Assembly (NCBI RefSeq): GCF_018294505.1
Contig: NC_057814.1
Location: forward strand, 34,942,613 to 35,006,612
From: Triticum aestivum
Lineage: Eukaryota > Streptophyta > Magnoliopsida > Poales > Poaceae
Reading direction: 5' to 3'
Length of the DNA: 64,000 nt
Shown one piece after another: positions 24,275-34,901 of this stretch. The translations under genes were made by a program, and so were the position numbers. Each line of letters opens with the position of its first letter. Positions within the stretch are counted from its first letter, which is position 1. The notes under the pieces were generated by a model. It searched no databases and had not been told where the DNA came from. It was given only the letters and a program-made list of their open reading frames with translations.

Positions 24275-25369
24275 CTCGGCTGACGGTTTACCAAACAATG
24301 CTCCACCCTTTGAGACTTTGATAAGTTTTGTAATAGAGTAGGTGCAACAGTTCATCTCTGCCGTGCCATCGCGCACGTATTGAATGCTAAAGTCTTTTGA
24401 AGTTGTCTCTTTGATATTTCTCCGGGTCATAATCAATCCTTTGTCTTTCTTAACCTCAAAAGAGGTGCCTTCAATTATCCTGCATAGAAGGGCAAATCAC
24501 AAGTCTCGAGGCGGCTTACCGCCCTGAGAATCATATGTTTTAGATATATAACCCGGAATATGAATCAAAAAAGACTGGTCCTCAATTATATCCTTAACAC
24601 AGCCGTAATAACACACTTAGCGGCCTGTAAGCATACTTCCGGTTTAGATAACCCGGTTAATATGGTTGGTATCTTAACTCCGATTTATTTGTCTGAACGA
24701 CACCCATTGTGTTCGACTTACCACTATAAACGAAAGTTAAGCCGGCAAAGGGAGACCCGGCCGTACACACTTTTGAAATAATCAGAGAAAACTTGCTATA
24801 AAGCAAAGGAATGTAGGGGCTTCCGGTTCGAATACGACCAGAGACCCAGCCCAAAGGGGTTATGCTAAGATTCGTATACGATCATATAGCCCCCGGTGGG
24901 TGTGGCGATGCCAATCAAGAGGGTATCGACAGCTATGTTCTCTTCGGTTCGAATACGACCCATGTTTGAACAGGAAGCCCCCAAGTGATTTTAAGAATTG
25001 TTTAACGACGCTGATTCGAATACGATCCACGTTGGTTCTCAGAGGGGTTAAACTATGATTCAAATATGAACAAAGGTAACCTCCCAATGAGCTCGGCACT
25101 TTGCCAATCAAATGGGTATCGACAGCTATGTTCTCTTTGGTTCGAATACGACCCATGTTTGAACAGGAAGCCCCCAAGTGATTTTATTGCTTACGGCTAG
25201 ATTCGAATACGATCATAAGCCGGATCCTCCTTTTAGTCATCATGTAATCTTTGTAATGAAAACAACACGTGCATATTTGGAGGAGAAAAAGGGACAGAGG
25301 TCCTGCTTTATTGCTTATCATAATATGTACATGGCTGAGAAAAATATGTACACCACGAGAGCCGGTGGC
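24275..25369 (-). other. Gypsy 2 non-coding region between pol and antisense gene
   Basis: No gene is recognised. It holds repeated ttcgaatacga motifs (near 24830, 24949, 25014, 25140 and 25200) and the duplicated block described separately. It is probably the shared 3' untranslated zone of the two converging transcripts. Confidence 0.6.
24911..25186. repeat. 83-bp direct repeat, 193 bp apart
   Basis: 24911-24993 and 25104-25186 match with about four mismatches (core gggtatcgacagctatgttc through gcccccaagtgatttta). Confidence 0.88.
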
Positions 25370-28300
25370 TCAAGTGTAGTAAGGCCGAAGCTGAGCTATG
25401 TTCCACGGCCGACGGGTCTCTTCCTCCGACTTACGTGAATCTTTGTACTCCCGAATGTCAATAAGGTAATATGACCCATTGTGCAAGTTCTTGCTGACCA
25501 CAAAGGGCCCTTCCCAAGGCGGGGATAGCTTGTGTGCATCTGTTTGATCCTGGATGAGCCGGAGCACGAGATCACCTTCCTGGAAGACCCGGGATTTAAC
25601 CCGGCGGCTATGATAACGGTGCAAGTCTTGTTGGTAAATCGCTGAGCGGGCTGCTGCCACATCACGCTGTTCGTCCAACAAATCAAGAGCATCCTGACGC
25701 GCCTGTTCATTATCCGCCTCAACGTGAGCCGCCACTCGAGGTGAGTCATGACGGATGTCACTGGGGAGGATGGCCTCTGCCCCATAAACCATGAAGAAAG
25801 GCGTGAAGCCTGTAGACCTGTTAGGAGTAGTGTTGATGCTCCATAACACGGAGGGCAGCTCCTCCACCCAACAACCCGGCGTCCGTTGCAAAGGGACCAA
25901 AAGCCGGGGCTTGATGCCCTTCAGAATCTCCTGATTAGCTCTCTCAGCTTGACCATTGGATTGAGGATGAGCCACTGAGGAAAAATCAAGTCGGATATGC
26001 TCTCGTTGAAAAAACTCTTCCATGGCGCCTTTGGAGAGATTGGTGCCATTGTCAGTTATAATGCTATGCGGAAACCCAAAGCGAAAGATCACCTTTTTCA
26101 TAAATTGAACCGCTGTGGCTGCATCGCACTTGCTAACTGGCTCAGCTTCCACCCACTTTGTGAATTTGTCAACTGCCACCAAGAGGTGGGTCTTCTTATC
26201 TTTGGACCTTTTAAAAGGCCCAACCATATCAAGCCCCCAGACCGCAAAGGGCCAAGTGATTGGGATCATCCTCAGCTCCTGAGCCGGCACATGAGCCCGT
26301 CGTGAGAACCTCTGGCAACCATCACATTTACTGACCAAGTCCTCCGCATCAGCATGAGCCGTCAGCCAATAAAAACCGTGGCGAAAAGCCTTGGCCACAA
26401 GAGACTTTGAACCGGCGTGATGGCCACAATCCCCTTCATGGATTTCACGCAAGATTTCTTGACCTTCCTCAGGGGAAACACAACGCTGAAACGCCCCCGT
26501 AACACTGCGGTGATGCAACTCCCCATTGATAACAATCATTGACTTAGCCCGCCGGGTTATTTGCCTGGCCAAAGTTTCATCCTCAGGCAATTCACCCCGG
26601 GTCATGTAAGCCAGATACGACATTGTCCAGTCCGGTATGATGTGGAGAGCCGCCACCAGTCGTGCCTCCGGGTCAGGGACAGCCAAATCTTCCTCAGTAG
26701 GCAACTTAACAGAAGGGCTATACAGGACGTCCAGGAAAGTGTTAGGCGGCACCGGCTTTCGCTGAGAGCCCAGCCAGCTTAAAGCATCCGCCGCCTCGTT
26801 CTTCCTGTGATCGATGTGTTCCACTTGATAACCCTGAAAGTGCCCATCAATGGCATCAACCTCGCGGCGATAAGCCGCCATGAGAGGGTCCTTGGAATCC
26901 CACGTTCCTGATACCTGCTGAGCCACCAAGTCTGAGTCATCGAAACACCTTACCCGGCTCAAGCTCATCTCCTTAGCCATCCGAAGACCGTGGAGCAAGG
27001 CCTCGTACTCAGCCGCATTGTTAGTGCAAGGAAACATCAACTGTAGCACATAATGGAACTTGTCACCTTTAGGGGAAGCCAATACAACTCCAGCCCCCGA
27101 GCCCTCCAACTGCCTGGACCCATCAAAGTGAATAGTCCAATATGTGTTATCCGGCTTCTGCTCGGGCACTTGTGACTCTGTCCAGTCATTGATGAAATCC
27201 ACCAAGGCCTGAAATTTAACAGCAGTGCGTGGTACGTACTTGAGACCATGAGGTCCAAGCTCGATGGCCCACTTAGCTACTCTCCCTGTGGCCTCTCTGT
27301 TTTGAATGATATCACCAAGAGGGGCAGAACTGACCACAGTGATGGGATGACCCTGAAAATAATGCTTAAGTTTCCGGCTCGCCATGAACACACCATAAAC
27401 AAGCTTCTGCCAATGCGGGTATCGCTGCTTGGACTCAATGAGCACTTCGCTGACATAATAAACCGGCCGCTGAACCGGATGCTCCTTACCCTCCTCCTTG
27501 CGCTCCACCACCATAGCCACACTGACGGCTCGTGTGTTTGCCGCCACATATAATAATAAGGGCTCCTTATCAACCGGAGCAGCAAGGACTGGAGGCTCTG
27601 CCTGCTGCTTCTTCAAATCCTCAAAGGCAGTATTGGCTGCATCATTCCAGACAAAGTTATCAGTTTTCTTCATCAACTGATATAAAGGCATGGCCTTCTC
27701 ACCCAAACGGCTTATGAACCAGCTTAAAGCAGCGATGCGACCCGCCAAGCGCTGAACATCATTTATACACGCCGGCTTAGCCAGGGAGGTGATGGCCTTG
27801 ATCTTCAACGGGTTAGCTTCAATGCCTCTGTCAGAAACCAAGAAACCCAAGAGTTTGCCTGCAGGAACACCAAAAACACACTTGGCCGGGTTAAGCATCA
27901 TCTTGTAAACCCGGAGGTTATCAAAGGTCTCCCTTAAATCCTCTATCAGGGTTTCCTCCTTTATGGACTTAACCACAATATCGTCCACATAAGCATGAAC
28001 ATTGCGCCCAATCTGTTTATGAAGACAGTTCTGCATGCAACGCTGATAAGTCGCCTGTGCACACTTGAGTCCAAAGGGCATGGATACATAGCAGAAGGCT
28101 CCAAAGGGAGTGATGAACGCCGTCTTCTCCTGGTCCTTAACTGCCATTTTAATCTGATGATACCCGGAATAAGCGTCCAGGAAACTTAAACGCGCACAAC
28201 CGGCCGTAGCATCAATAATTTGATCAATACGGGGGAGGGCAAAAGGATCAGCCGGACACGCCTTATTTAAGTCCGTGTAGTCCACACACATCCGCCAAGT

Positions 28301-28573
28301 GCCGTTCTTCTTGAGCACGAGCACCGGGTTAGCTAACCATTCCGGGTGAAAGACTTCAACAATAAACCCGGCTGCCAAGAGCCGGGCCACCTCTTCACCA
28401 ATAGCTTTCCGCCTCTCTTCATTAAACCGCCGAAGAAACTGCCTGACCGGCTTAAATTTCGGATCAACATTGAGAGTGTGCTCAGCGAGTTCTCTAGGTA
28501 CACCTGGCATGTCAGAAGGTTTCCATGCGAAGATGTCCCTATTCTCACGGATGAACTCGATGAGCGCGCTTTC
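25370..28573 (-). CDS. Gypsy 2 pol: RT, RNase H, integrase
   Basis: The open frame is over 1,040 codons and uninterrupted after the TAG at 28574-28576. RT has the PEWLANPVLV lead, DYTDLNKACP, and catalytic YVDD at 27980-27991. RNase H has DGS, EYEAL, DDSDLV and EAADAL contexts. Integrase is complete, with an HHCC finger (ECGHH-type, CDGCQ), catalytic GLDMVG, TDNGTNL and GQAERANQ, then a basic C-terminal domain ending LRPYYT. The enzyme would be made as part of a gag-pol polyprotein and act in the virus-like particle and nucleus. It is the best-preserved pol in the window. It is upstream-linked in frame to gag-protease, with only single TAG codons between. Confidence 0.92.
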   Translation of the reverse strand, partial: ESALIEFIRENRDIFAWKPSDMPGVPRELAEHTLNVDPKFKPVRQFLRRFNEERRKAIGEEVARLLAAGFIVEVFHPEWLANPVLVLKKNGTWRMCVDYTDLNKACPADPFALPRIDQIIDATAGCARLSFLDAYSGYHQIKMAVKDQEKTAFITPFGAFCYVSMPFGLKCAQATYQRCMQNCLHKQIGRNVHAYVDDIVVKSIKEETLIEDLRETFDNLRVYKMMLNPAKCVFGVPAGKLLGFLVSDRGIEANPLKIKAITSLAKPACINDVQRLAGRIAALSWFISRLGEKAMPLYQLMKKTDNFVWNDAANTAFEDLKKQQAEPPVLAAPVDKEPLLLYVAANTRAVSVAMVVERKEEGKEHPVQRPVYYVSEVLIESKQRYPHWQKLVYGVFMASRKLKHYFQGHPITVVSSAPLGDIIQNREATGRVAKWAIELGPHGLKYVPRTAVKFQALVDFINDWTESQVPEQKPDNTYWTIHFDGSRQLEGSGAGVVLASPKGDKFHYVLQLMFPCTNNAAEYEALLHGLRMAKEMSLSRVRCFDDSDLVAQQVSGTWDSKDPLMAAYRREVDAIDGHFQGYQVEHIDHRKNEAADALSWLGSQRKPVPPNTFLDVLYSPSVKLPTEEDLAVPDPEARLVAALHIIPDWTMSYLAYMTRGELPEDETLARQITRRAKSMIVINGELHHRSVTGAFQRCVSPEEGQEILREIHEGDCGHHAGSKSLVAKAFRHGFYWLTAHADAEDLVSKCDGCQRFSRRAHVPAQELRMIPITWPFAVWGLDMVGPFKRSKDKKTHLLVAVDKFTKWVEAEPVSKCDAATAVQFMKKVIFRFGFPHSIITDNGTNLSKGAMEEFFQREHIRLDFSSVAHPQSNGQAERANQEILKGIKPRLLVPLQRTPGCWVEELPSVLWSINTTPNRSTGFTPFFMVYGAEAILPSDIRHDSPRVAAHVEADNEQARQDALDLLDEQRDVAAARSAIYQQDLHRYHSRRVKSRVFQEGDLVLRLIQDQTDAHKLSPPWEGPFVVSKNLHNGSYYLIDIREYKDSRKSEEETRRPWNIAQLRPYYT

Positions 28574-31500
28574 CTATTTTGGATCCAGATTGGCACTGAT
28601 GCTAAACTGCTGAGATGAATCTCCTGGAACAAAATCAACAAGCTTAGTTTCATCAGCTGACTTAAATTTCATCGCCGGCTCATTCTCCGTAGTCGGCTTC
28701 TTCAGAGAGGTCATATCTGTTGGGTCAACATTGTCTTTGTAAAACTTCAACTCCTCTGTTGCACAAACAGATTCTGCATAAGCCGCATCACCTTCCTCAC
28801 ACTCCAGAGCCACTTTCCGGCTGCCGTGAACCGTAATGGTCCCATTGTGACCCGGCATCTTGAGCTGTAAGTACACATAACACGGCCGTGCCATGAACTT
28901 GGCGTAAGCCGGCCGTCCAAATATAGCATGGTATGGACTTCTTATCTTGACCACCTCAAAGGTCAATTTCTCCACCCTGTAGTTGTTCTCATCTCCAAAG
29001 GCCACTTCCAATTCGATCTTGCCGACTGGATACGCCGACTTAACAGGTACCACACCATGGAAGATAGTGTTTGACTGGCTGAGGTTCTTATCAACCAACC
29101 CCATACGGCGAAAAGTCTCATAATAGAGGATGTTGATGCTGCTGCCTCCATCCATGAGCACCTTTGTGAACTTATATCCTCCCACTTGAGGAGCCACCAC
29201 TAAGGCCAAGTGGCCCGGGTTATCCACCCGGGGAGGGTGATCCTCCCTACTCCACACTATAGGCTGCTCAGACCACCGCAAGTAGCGCGGAACCGCCGGC
29301 TCAACAGCATTCACAGCCCTCTTATGAAGCTTCTGATCTCGCTTGCACAGACTAGTGGTAAACACATGATACTGTCCACCGCTAAGCTGCTTTGGATTGG
29401 TCTGATAACCCCCCTGCTGCTGTTGATGACCCTGGCCAGACTGTTGATTAAAGCCCCCTTGACCGTTCTGAGGATTAGAATTTGAGCCGCCGCCCGGGCC
29501 ATGAAAGCCGCCGGCGCCTGAGCCGCCGCCCGGGCCATTGTAATTCTTAAAGGCCTTCATGATTGCACAATCCTTCCATAGATGAGTCGCTGGCTTCTCT
29601 CTAGAGCCATGCCTTGGACAAGGCTCATTCAACAGTTGCTCCAGTGTCGGGCCTGACCCGCCGCCTCGGGGAGGGGGCCTCCCCTTGCGTCGCTGGTTAT
29701 TACCTTGTGAGCTGGCGTTGGCTACAAACTCTAGGCTGCCATCGGCCTTGCGCTTGCCTCCTCCTTGGTTCCCCGGGTTATGCTGAGGACCCTTGCCATT
29801 GCCATTCTTCTTTCCCTTCCCTGTCCTTTCATCATCTGAAGGGGGATCCTTGGTACCATCAGAATCGGCGTACTTGACAAGAGCCGCCATTAGTGTACCC
29901 ATATCACTGCAGTCGCGCTTAAGCCGCCCGAGTTTCATCTTCAGGGGCACGAAGCGACAATTCTGTTCCAACATTAAGACTGCAGAGCCGGCATCCATCT
30001 TATCTGATGAATGTATGATCTCCTTGACCCGGCGAACCCAATGAGTCGTGGATTCACCCTCCTGCTACTTACAGTTAGTCAAATCCACAATTGACATAGA
30101 CTGCCTACAGGTATCTTTGAAGTTTTGGATGAACCGGGCTTTCAGCTCAGCCCAAGACCCGATGGAATTCGGTGGTAGCCCTTTCAACCAAGTGCGGGCA
30201 GTCCCATCCAACATCATGGTGAAGTACTTGGCCATTGCCGCCTCACTGACCTCCAGTAGTTCCATGGCCATCTCGTAACTCTCGATCCAGGCTGCGGGTT
30301 GTAAGTCAGCCGTGTAATTAGGCACCTTCCTAGGGCCTTTGAAGTCCTTAGGTAGACGTTCATTACGGATAGCTGGCACTAAGCAAGGGACACCCCCAGT
30401 CCTGGTAGGGATACCCACATCGACGGACGTCGTCGGATAAGCCGGGGGAGTCTGGTAAGCCGTCAACTGAGGCACCTGCTCCGCCTCTTGCCGCGCTCTG
30501 TCTTGGTCTGCTGCGTGAAAGGCTCCATTATAAGCCGGGCCATGGCCAGGGGGCGGGTCATGGCGTCGGACGTTACTTGAGCCGGTCGCTGAGACCATGT
30601 GTCTGCTGTAACTCGGGCTCCGGCCTGGACGAGGGGTCGAGTGGATCCTGTCCCGGCTGTAGGAGTACGCCTCTTGCTGCGCTAGTGCTGTCTGAAGGAG
30701 TTCCCTGACCCGACGGGTTTCAATAGCCGTCGGAGAGTCGCCGTCGACCGGGAGAGCCGCCAGCCGTGCTGCCGCAGCGACCATGTTCTCCAGCGGGTTA
30801 TTATAATGACCCGGTGGTATTGGCACGTACTGAGGCGGGGCAGGGGGCATCTGGGGAGGCCCCATTACTTGTGGCTGAATAGGGGTCCCCGACCCGGGCA
30901 CTATGACCCCTGGCGGGTTACTAGACCCTGCACCTGGCGTGTTGAAGAGGTTGCGTGGATCGTAAACCGGAGGGAGTCGAGATTGGGCCTTTTGATGCCT
31001 CCTTCTCAGGACCTCATTGGCCGCGTTTTGATCCATCGTGAGCCGGAAGGACTGCGCTTGAATCAACTGGGTTTGGGCATCGAGAGCCGCCCGCTCCGTA
31101 GCCATCCTGATCCCTTCCGCTGCCAGATCCTCCTTAGCCTTCACTAGATCCAATTTTAACTGTGCCACCTCCGCATCATGCTGAGCTTGATCCGCCGGGT
31201 CAACCGTGGCGGTTAACAGGGCCGTCATCTTGTCTGTGAGATCCATCAGCACCTGAGCCGGCGAAGGCACCGGGTTTCCCGCTCCAGCAGCAGGGTTCTG
31301 AACAGGCTGTGCACCGGCCATAAAGACCCCAACCTGACTTGGCGGCTCAAACGGGTCCGGAATACTGTCACCATCGGAATAACCCATGAGCCTGCCATCT
31401 TGAAGTTGATACAACGAGTTTGACTCATCGGTGGCCGACTCGCCGTCAGAGCCGGCGGCCGTCTCATCACCAGATCCAGATCGATCAGAGAGTCCTCCAT

Positions 31501-31735
31501 GGATACACCCCACCAAAGCATGCCTTAAGGCAGGCCGGGCCCGGGCGGGTCGCGCACGCTGGGTCGTCTCGATGAGATTGGCGCAGTGATCCGGCTCAGG
31601 GCCTGGCTCACCAATCTTGCCGATGAAAACATGAATTCCGCCGAAGGGGACCCGGTACCCGTACTCAATTGAGCCGGCGTCGGGGCCCCAGTTTGCATCG
31701 TCGATGTAGAGCTTGCCGCGACGACTCTTGGTCAT
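28574..31735 (-). pseudogene. Gypsy 2 gag-protease, one in-frame TAG
   Basis: The frame opens at an ATG near 31735 (MTKSRRGKL) and runs through an acidic/Pro-rich N-terminal region, a coiled coil and the gag core (ARTWLKGLP). A TAG at 30065-30067 follows Lys in the sequence TNCK. The same frame continues through a Gly/Gln-rich linker with a Cys/His knuckle-like segment (CPRHG...LWKDC), the protease site DGGSS at 29138-29152, and ends in TAG at 28574-28576 right before RT. Both stops are single substitutions in an otherwise open gag-pol frame of about 2,100 codons. Confidence 0.88.
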
Positions 31736-31803
31736 CCGGCCCACAGCGTATCCCTTGAGCCCTTCGAAGCTGCCTTCAAGAACTCAAATCCACCGTGTGC
31801 TGG

Positions 31804-31822
31804 CCCCACAGTGGGCGCCAAC
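31804..31822 (-). other. Gypsy 2 primer-binding site
   Basis: On the minus strand, ttggcgcccactgtggggc follows the LTR end directly. TGGCGCC-type sites are usual for plant Gypsy elements. I did not match it to a specific tRNA. Confidence 0.7.
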
Positions 31823-32342
31823 TGTCATGGAATTGTCACGGCAGATGTCCTCGAGCTAGGACTTAGTCGTGGAGCCATCGCAGCTAGGAAGCTTGAAGGG
31901 GTTAATGCGGGACAAGGAACACGAGAGTTTATACTGGTTCGGCCCCTTACGGTAAAGGTAAAAGCCTACGTCCAGTTTGAGGTGGTATTGATTAGGGTTA
32001 CGATCACCAGGGAGCTAAACTGCTATGCCCGGCTCTCGATGAGATTGTTCTTGTCCCTAAACCGTTGCCGGGTCGTCCCTTTATATAGGGAGGCTGACGC
32101 CCAGCAGCTCTCAGAGTCCCGGCCGGCTCATAAGAGTGTCCGGCTCGGACTCTCAACTATTCTTGCCTTACACTACAAGTTTTACCATAATAATGATTGT
32201 AACTACGGGCTTTAAGCCATATCCGGGTCTTAAGCCCATCTTTGGCCTACTGTCTTCAAGTTCGGCGCCGGGCTTCTGGTAATGACCATTAGAGTAACCC
32301 GACCCCTCCTGGCGGGTGACTCTAAGGTCTATATCCTCAACA
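31823..32342 (-). repeat. Gypsy 2 5' LTR (520 bp)
   Basis: On the minus strand it starts TGTTGAGGATATAG and ends CCATGACA. The right border is exact because Copia A resumes with ggatcc at 32343. A TATA-like box (tatataaag on -) lies at about 32080-32089. Confidence 0.88.
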
Positions 32343-32705
32343 GGATCCATGTATGAGAACAAAGTGTGGATTTTGGTGGACTTGCCCGATGATCGGCAAG
32401 CCATAGAGAATAAATGGATCTTCAAGAAGAAGACTGACGCTGACAGTAATGTTACTGTCTACAAAGCTCGACTTGTTGCGAAAGGTTTTTGACAAGTTCA
32501 AGGAGTTGACGACGATGAGACCTTCTCACCCATAGCGATGCTTAAGTCTGTCCGAATCATGTTAGCAATTGCCGCATTTTATGATTATGAAATTTGGCAA
32601 ATGGATGTCAAAACTGCATTCCTTAATGGATATCTTAAAGAAGAGTTGTATATGATGCAACCAGAAGTTTTTGTCAATGCAAAAGGTGCTAACAAAGTAT
32701 GCAAG
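32343..32705 (+). pseudogene. Copia A reverse transcriptase, first part
   Basis: It reads from the linker (NKVWILVDLP-like) into RT (NKWIFKKK, KTAFLNGYL, EELYMMQPE). There is one stop at the GFRQ position (TGA near 32491). It breaks off after NKVCK at the CACTA1 junction and resumes in frame at 57930 (LQRSIYGLV), matching Copia C. Confidence 0.9.
32703..32705 (+). repeat. CACTA1 target-site duplication aag, left
   Basis: The same aag lies at 57927-57929. Removing one copy plus the insert restores the RT order seen in Copia C. Confidence 0.85.
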
Positions 32706-32739
32706 CACTATTGCAGGATGCTGCTAACGCGACACTACG

Positions 32740-33680
32740 ATCAGAGGCCCTTCGACGAAACTGTGTGTGATGCCATAATCGCAAACGGCGGTGTAAAATA
32801 ACCGTAAAAAGGTGCAAAACGTTTGCGATGGAGGATGCATCAAACACAGTTCAAATTTTAGTTGCGTGTGCGATGCAGGGCACACGGTTCAGCTCAATTA
32901 ACTGTTTGTGATGAGGAGGAACAAAAGAAATGGGCAGCCAGATGAAGGTGTGTGTGATATAAAACATACGATTCACTTGGATGAACTATTTGTGATTAGG
33001 CAACACAAAAGAAATGGGCAGCCATATGAAGGTGTGTGCGATATACGACATGCGGTTCACTCGGATGAACTATTTGCGTTGAGACAAGAGAACAGAAATG
33101 GTTTAATATAACAAGATGTGTGTGATACGCGGCAAACAGGTCTGTAATCAGAAATGTGTGCGAAGACCGATAATAACACAGATGATTGCTTCTAATAAGA
33201 CGTATGTGATATGCTCTGTCTACACAACATCTATTGGCCATCGGGGGACGGGCGGTCATCCGGATACCCCATAAGGATGCGAAGAGGCATCCAATCAGCA
33301 AGGACTAGCTGTTCCACCAGTAGCTCATGTAAGAGAACTCTCAAGTTAAGTGTGCTCAGGCTGGAGCAGCCGTTAGATGGGTGACTGGATGGGAAGTTGT
33401 GTTGATGTTAAATTAACTGATAGGATGGGTCATATCTGTCAAATTAAATGACAGATACGACCCATCCCATGAGTTAATTTAACCTCGAGGTCCTTGTTTT
33501 TTATTTTTTTATTTTTTAACACATGTTAAAGAAGGTCTACCGCATTACTTTTTGACAATGTGCGATACGTGACATACAGTTGATCCATCCGACCTGGTTG
33601 TGATGGAATAGGCCGTGTGCGTTGTGGGCAAACGCTTGCTAGTATTCAACCATTTGCGATTGATGAATTCATCACCGACG
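32740..33680. repeat. CACTA1 left subterminal repeats
   Basis: Scattered copies of a gtgtg(c/t)gat(a) core paired with cacacggtt/gcggttcact occur near 32764, 32868, 32948, 33031, 33116, 33150, 33205 and 33559. In CACTA elements such repeats are the binding sites for the transposase complex; that is family knowledge, not tested here. No gene lies in this stretch. Confidence 0.75.
33407..33483. repeat. Foldback hairpin, 35-bp arms
   Basis: The arm starting gttaaattaact pairs with the arm ending gagttaatttaac across a 7-base loop, with about 3 mismatches in 35. It could be a small foldback element or a hairpin RNA source. Confidence 0.75.
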
Positions 33681-33906
33681 GGTTCCCTAGTGTGGTCCGT
33701 GTTCATCTGATCATCATCTACTTCTTGTGCTAGCTCGATGTTCCTTCTATGCTAAGTTTCCATTAATTGATGGCGTTTTATGAACACGCCACCGTTTCCA
33801 CTCATTTCCTCACCTGTTTCCTGCCACCCAGCGATATTGCGCCTAGGCGGCACGCGACGCACGGAGGCGACAAGCGCAGCCTGTAGCACATCCACCTTTT
33901 CCAAGC

Positions 33907-34644
33907 ATGCCAACCCACCAAAGCGCCGCCTCTGCCATCAACCTTGTCGACGAGGAAAACGAGCAGGCGCTCCCCGGCAACGTGATGGACGACGCCGTGA
34001 TGCGCGTCATCGCCAGGGTTGAGCAGACCTTTGGCGCATGGCGCTTGAGCGCCGCGGATCAAGATAGGCATGTCAGCGCCGACAGGCTGCAGCTCGCCGC
34101 ACAACATGATCGATGGCGCGCCCCAGAGCAAGCTAGGCGCGTCCGCGCCGATAGGCTGCGGCTCGTCGCACGGCGAGACCGTTGGAGTGCCGAAGAGCGA
34201 GAGGCGCGGCGCGCCGCACAGCAAGAGCGGATCCATCGGTGCTTGCCTGCTGTCGACACGGCGTCACGGCTGGGTACACGTCCCGTCAGTACCCCCATTC
34301 CTCGCCAGGAGTGGGCAGAAGCCCTCAGCGCCATATTTGCACCAGAGGCCGGCCGCGCCGTACTTGCACCAAACGCCCGCCGCGCCGTTCGCATGGGTGC
34401 CGCTGTTCTCCTTGTCCGCGGCCCGCTGGATGCCAATGCGCTGGTCCATAGGCTCGACTGCCTCCTTGGCCCGGGTGTCCACCTGGGCGCAGTAGAGGAA
34501 CATGGCCGTCGCATCCTCGAGCTGGTGATCTTCGATGAAATAGCCAACTTGGAGCTCGAGATCGTGCTCCAGATGTACCGCGAGCGTGTCGACCGCTTGG
34601 ACGAACGACTGCATGAGTTCAGGCAGAGCCAAGAGCTACCGTAG
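33907..34644 (+). CDS. Unknown 245-aa protein carried by CACTA1
   Basis: An open frame of 245 codons starts at ATG (MPTHQSAAS) in GC-rich sequence unlike the AT-rich surroundings, with coding-like composition. The N-terminus contains INLVDEE, an Ile/Leu/Val core followed by acids. The middle has an Arg/Ala/Asp-rich part built of repeated D-R-x-R-L-A-like helices (about residues 45-115). The C-terminus is an amphipathic helical segment ending QSQELP. No domain is recognised, and I do not assign a function. It converges with the gene at 34902-35404. A second exon cannot be excluded. Confidence 0.55.
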   Translation: MPTHQSAASAINLVDEENEQALPGNVMDDAVMRVIARVEQTFGAWRLSAADQDRHVSADRLQLAAQHDRWRAPEQARRVRADRLRLVARRDRWSAEEREARRAAQQERIHRCLPAVDTASRLGTRPVSTPIPRQEWAEALSAIFAPEAGRAVLAPNARRAVRMGAAVLLVRGPLDANALVHRLDCLLGPGVHLGAVEEHGRRILELVIFDEIANLELEIVLQMYRERVDRLDERLHEFRQSQELP

Positions 34645-34901
34645 GCAAGGCTGCTGGTCATGGTCTCATGGACGCGTTTTATTTTGTTGAGTCGTTTCGA
34701 CGTGGATAGCTATGTATTCACAACAATCATAGCATTTCTCTGTTTATTGCTCTGTTTCAATGTGTACACTCTGTTTTCCATTTTTATAGGTTCTGTTTCA
34801 ATGTGTGTATATACGCTTTCCATTCTATATATGTGGGTGATAACAGCTAGATTCAAATTAGTATACAAAAACATATAGAAAATAGAATTCATAATATATC
34901 A

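Larger units (their letters stand above)
23141..32342 (-). mobile_element. Gypsy 2: antisense-gene-bearing Gypsy element, 3' end deleted
   Basis: Reading right to left: 5' LTR (31823-32342), primer-binding site, gag, protease, RT, RNase H, integrase, a non-coding repeat region and an antisense gene (on +). Only the last exons of the antisense gene remain, and the 3' LTR is missing. At the right end, Copia A resumes directly at 32343 (ggatc). At the left no ggatc copy occurs and three more Copia A bases are lost, so a deletion removed the 3' LTR, part of the antisense gene and the left TSD. Confidence 0.9.
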
